DNA from: Candidatus Roseilinea mizusawaensis
Lineage (GTDB): Bacteria; Chloroflexota; Anaerolineae; J036; Brachytrichaceae
Reading direction: 5' to 3'
NCBI GenBank assembly: GCA_016841965.1
Contig: JAEANN010000041.1
Span: 1-61,118 of the forward strand
DNA length: 61,118 bases
Below the pieces are notes generated by a model. The model was not told the origin of the DNA, did no database searches, and saw only the letters and a list, made by a program, of their open reading frames with translations. The translations under genes were made by a program, and so were the position numbers. Positions 59,135 through 61,118 of the stretch are shown here, piece by piece; the stretch's first letter is position 1, and each line of letters begins with the position of its first letter.

Positions 59135-59560
59135 TCAGTCCACGATTTCAACGCCCATGCTACGTGCGGTGCCCATCACCTGCTGCATGGCGCCTTCGAT
59201 ATTGATCGCATTCAGGTCACGCATTTTCTGCTCGGCGATTTCGCGCACCTGGGCCTTGGTGATTTTGCCCACTTTGTTGCGATTAGGGGTGCCAGAGCCT
59301 TTTTCAATGCCGGCTGCCTTGCGGATCAACTGCGCTGTCGGCGGCGTGCGCAACACGAACGTGAACGAGTTGTCGGTATACACTGTGATCTCGGCAGGAA
59401 TGATATTGCCGACCATGTTCGCCGTTCGCGCGTTGTACTCTTTGCAGAAGGCCATGAGATTGATGCCGTGCGGGGCCAACGACGGGCCGATGGGCGGCGT
59501 CGGGCTGGCTTTGCCGGCTTCAATCTGGATGCGAACTTGTGCTTTGACTTTCTTTGCCAT
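59135..59560 (-). CDS. rplK: 50S ribosomal protein L11
   Basis: The 141-residue protein has [39 protein letters not shown] (in parts) and the C-terminal RNA-binding part [47 protein letters not shown] lies before the ATG. The region is standard. Confidence 0.97.
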   Translation of the reverse strand: MAKKVKAQVRIQIEAGKASPTPPIGPSLAPHGINLMAFCKEYNARTANMVGNIIPAEITVYTDNSFTFVLRTPPTAQLIRKAAGIEKGSGTPNRNKVGKITKAQVREIAEQKMRDLNAINIEGAMQQVMGTARSMGVEIVD

Positions 59561-59567
59561 TGTCAGA

Positions 59568-59648
59568 CCTCAGTAGTCAACCGTCAGTCGTCAGACTCCA
59601 GATAATGCGCATAGCGCAGCCGCTGACGGCTGAGACTGACGGCTTGCT
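59568..59648. repeat. palindromic intergenic repeat (CAGTAGTC/GACGGCTGA type) between nusG and rplK
   Basis: CAGTAGTCAACCGTCAGTCGTCAGACTCC and the mirror GCTGACGGCTGAGACTGACGGC show the same word family as the element at 36345-36421. Confidence 0.7.
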
Positions 59649-59653
59649 AAAAA

Positions 59654-60412
59654 TCACATTCTCTCAACCTGCAGAAAATCCAATTCGACCGGCGTCTCGC
59701 GCCCGAAGAAAGACACCAGCACGGTGACTTTAGCACGTTCGGTGTCGATCTTGTCGACCACCCCCATGAAATCGGCAAATGGACCATCGGTGATACGCAC
59801 TTTCTGGCCGGTGCGGAAGCTGACGCGCAATTTGGGCGCTTCGGCTTCCATGCGGCGCATAATCTGGTTCACTTCCTGCTCGGTTAGGGGGGTAGGTTTG
59901 TTGCCCATGCCCACAAAACGCGTCACACCCGGCGTTGCGCGAACCACATTCAGGACGCGCTCGTTAAGCTTCATCCTCACAAGAATATAGCCGGGGAAGA
60001 CTCGCTTCTCGATCGTGCGGCGTTTGCCGTCGCGGACCTCCATCTCTTCCTCGGTCGGGACGACGACCTGCAGAACCTCGTTCTGCATCCCCATGGACTC
60101 GACCCGCTGCTCCAGATTGTGCTTGACCTTGTTCTCGTAGCCGGAGTAGCAATTCACAACATACCACTGGGGAGCATCTGCGTCTTCTTCGGGTTGCGGC
60201 TGTGCAGATGCATCGCTCGCATTATTCTCAGAATCGCTTTCTAGGCTGCTTTCTGTGCCGGTCTCGCCCGCAGCGCCAATGAGTGGGCCTCTCACAGGCT
60301 CATTGCCGATATATTCAATCTTTGCATCGGCCTGGCTAACCATCTGCCCGGTTTCTTCCAGGTCAGGAGTTTCGAATTCGTTTTGCTCGGACCCCAGCCT
60401 TTTCTCGATCAC
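59654..60412 (-). CDS. nusG: transcription termination/antitermination factor NusG with acidic N-terminal extension
   Basis: The product is 252 residues from a GTG start (GCAGGAGA upstream). The first 80 residues are low-complexity, acidic and Ser/Glu-rich (LESDSENNASDASAQPQPEEDAD). The NGN domain follows (QWYVVNCYSGYENKVKHNLEQRVESMG, VFPGYILVRMKLNERVLNVVRATPGVTRFVG) and then the KOW domain (VRITDGPFADFMGVVDKIDTERAKVTVLVSFFGRETPVELDFLQV), quoted in parts. The extension is unusual in length. Confidence 0.96.
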   Translation of the reverse strand: MIEKRLGSEQNEFETPDLEETGQMVSQADAKIEYIGNEPVRGPLIGAAGETGTESSLESDSENNASDASAQPQPEEDADAPQWYVVNCYSGYENKVKHNLEQRVESMGMQNEVLQVVVPTEEEMEVRDGKRRTIEKRVFPGYILVRMKLNERVLNVVRATPGVTRFVGMGNKPTPLTEQEVNQIMRRMEAEAPKLRVSFRTGQKVRITDGPFADFMGVVDKIDTERAKVTVLVSFFGRETPVELDFLQVERM

Positions 60413-60439
60413 GACACGATCTCCTGCGCCAGCACGCTC

Positions 60440-60760
60440 CTAACGATCGCGACTGGTGAATAGAACAACCACCGAGATCGCCAACACAATCACGACAGCA
60501 ACGGCTATAGCGATCAGGCTTGGTTCTGGGCTGAGAATGCCAAAAAACATTTGCTCGAAGCCAAAGTCAAACAAGCCGAGCAGGAATGACATGGCAAATG
60601 TCACAGCCAACACGACGACCGTGAGGTTGCGCACCTGCTGCCGCGTAGGCCATTTGACTTTATTTAGCTCAGCCCAGGTATCAATCAGATACTCTCGGAC
60701 AGGCGCAAGCCACACAGACAGACGTGACGGCTTTTTCTCGGCAATTTGTTGATTTGACAT
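60440..60760 (-). CDS. secE: preprotein translocase subunit SecE
   Basis: The 106-residue protein has the SecE core WAELNKVKWPTRQQVRNLTVVVLAVTFAMSFLLGLFDFGFEQMFF (in parts) and an additional hydrophobic segment (SLIAIAVAVVIVLAISVVVLF) at the C-terminus. Minimal bacterial SecE has one membrane segment; the second is an extension. ATG at 60760; the longer frame to 60793 extends into the upstream hairpin region. Confidence 0.93.
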   Translation of the reverse strand: MSNQQIAEKKPSRLSVWLAPVREYLIDTWAELNKVKWPTRQQVRNLTVVVLAVTFAMSFLLGLFDFGFEQMFFGILSPEPSLIAIAVAVVIVLAISVVVLFTSRDR

Positions 60761-60777
60761 AGCTTCTACACCGCAAT

Positions 60778-60816
60778 AGGGGCGCAATGACACAGCACGT
60801 TGCCGATTGCGCCCCT
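60778..60816. terminator. 11-bp hairpin between tRNA-Trp and secE
   Basis: AGGGGCGCAAT and ATTGCGCCCCT pair perfectly around a 17-nt loop. There is no T-run on the minus strand, so it may be an mRNA processing or attenuation structure rather than a full terminator. Confidence 0.5.
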
Positions 60817-60833
60817 ACACTATCTTTATCAAG

Positions 60834-60906
60834 CAGGGCAGGCAGGACTCGAACCCACAACCTACCGTTTTGGAGACGGTGGCTCTACCTATTGAGCTAC
60901 TGCCCT
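60834..60906 (-). tRNA. trnW: tRNA-Trp (CCA anticodon)
   Basis: The minus strand folds as AGGGCAG acceptor with CTGCCCT, the D arm GCTC-AATAGGTA-GAGC, the anticodon arm ACCGT-CTCCAAA-ACGGT with anticodon CCA, and a TTCGAGT T-loop. A G follows the acceptor stem as discriminator; the 3' CCA is not encoded. It lies between tuf and secE, the usual bacterial position. Confidence 0.97.
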
Positions 60907-60915
60907 ACAAAAAAT

Positions 60916-60968
60916 GATTTTGGTTTCTAGATTTCAGACAGCACAACCTGAAATCACAAACCAAAATC
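60916..60968. repeat. palindromic intergenic repeat (GATTTTGGTTT type) downstream of tuf
   Basis: GATTTTGGTTT pairs with AAACCAAAATC (11 bp) and inside ATTTCAG pairs with CTGAAAT (7 bp). It is the same word family as the repeats in the hydrogenase operon. Confidence 0.8.
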
Positions 60969-60982
60969 GCATATTCCTGGGT

Positions 60983-61118
60983 TTATTCGAACACCTTGGT
61001 GATGGTGCCGGCGCCCACCGTCAGGCCGCCCTCGCGGATGGCAAAGCGCGACCCTTGCTCCAGCGCCACCGGCGTGATCAGCTTCACCCGCATGGTCACG
61101 TTGTCTCCCGGCATCACC
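60983..61118 (-). CDS. tuf: elongation factor Tu, 3' end
   Basis: The last 44 codons of EF-Tu are present: [40 protein letters not shown] and KVFE before the stop TAA. The gene continues beyond the right edge. Downstream are tRNA-Trp and secE in the common tuf-trnW-secE-nusG order. Confidence 0.97.
   Translation of the reverse strand, partial: VMPGDNVTMRVKLITPVALEQGSRFAIREGGLTVGAGTITKVFE

Overview
The window is GC-rich bacterial chromosome that most resembles a member of the Chloroflexota (Anaerolineae-like). This is an inference from gene content, not a database result. Pointers are a GAAC-N4-GTTC type SOS box, a SAM-I riboswitch in front of an archaeal-type methionine adenosyltransferase, an XPB-type helicase followed by helicase-associated proteins, many secreted proteins with Pro/Thr-rich linkers, the tuf-tRNA(Trp)-secE-nusG-rplK-rplA-rplJ-rplL order, heptamer-phased intergenic repeats, and very frequent use of the word GCCGGC. 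No transposase, prophage, CRISPR array or rRNA gene was seen.

Layout. 1-6.5 kb: a cut gene start, then an XPB-like helicase with two helicase-associated proteins in one overlapping operon. 6.5-10.9 kb: cell-envelope genes on the minus strand (LCP ligase, HD-CHAD polyphosphate-type protein, CAP-domain secreted protein). 11-23.8 kb: a 13-gene minus-strand operon for an NAD-linked, probably electron-bifurcating [NiFe] hydrogenase. It holds large and small subunits, a NuoG-like Fe-S protein, two NuoF-like flavoproteins, two NuoE-like proteins and an HndB-like 2Fe-2S protein, plus a regulatory set of two DRTGG proteins, a CBS-ATPase, an anti-sigma-like ATPase and a PHP protein. 23.8-28.5 kb: DinG with exonuclease domain, GlgC and methylmalonyl-CoA epimerase. 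28.5-34.4 kb: small membrane proteins, an ECF sigma factor, a GT2 glycosyltransferase, a large secreted cysteine-peptidase-like protein and a frameshifted membrane gene. 34.5-38 kb: class III aminotransferase, phosphoribosyltransferase, and an archaeal-type MAT under a SAM-I riboswitch with terminator.

38.2-43.5 kb: a chelatase-type AAA+ gene whose VWA half lies in the -1 frame behind a textbook slippery site and stem-loop (probable programmed frameshift), then a glutaredoxin, a DUF4230-like protein, a GT-C membrane glycosyltransferase and a methyltransferase. 43.6-49.8 kb: a 2043-residue alpha-2-macroglobulin lipoprotein lacking the thioester. 50-54.2 kb: family 5 uracil-DNA glycosylase and a tandem ECF-type ABC ATPase diverge from an FtsK-like ATPase plus small membrane protein; the divergent region has two tandem promoters, each with an SOS box in its spacer. 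54.2-56.9 kb: CrtI-like oxidoreductase and FemAB-type transferase. 57-61.1 kb: the ribosomal/elongation cluster with an L10 leader, attenuator, tRNA-Trp and the 3' end of tuf.

Two genome habits stand out. First, monocistronic or first genes often carry a TANNNT -10 box only 7-15 nt before the ATG with no Shine-Dalgarno (near-leaderless), whereas downstream operon genes carry strong Shine-Dalgarno sites. Second, intergenic gaps are filled with imperfect palindromes made of 7-nt direct repeats, several of which have spilled into coding sequence. Starts given here were chosen by Shine-Dalgarno, -10 position and family alignment, and in many cases are shorter than the longest possible reading frame.
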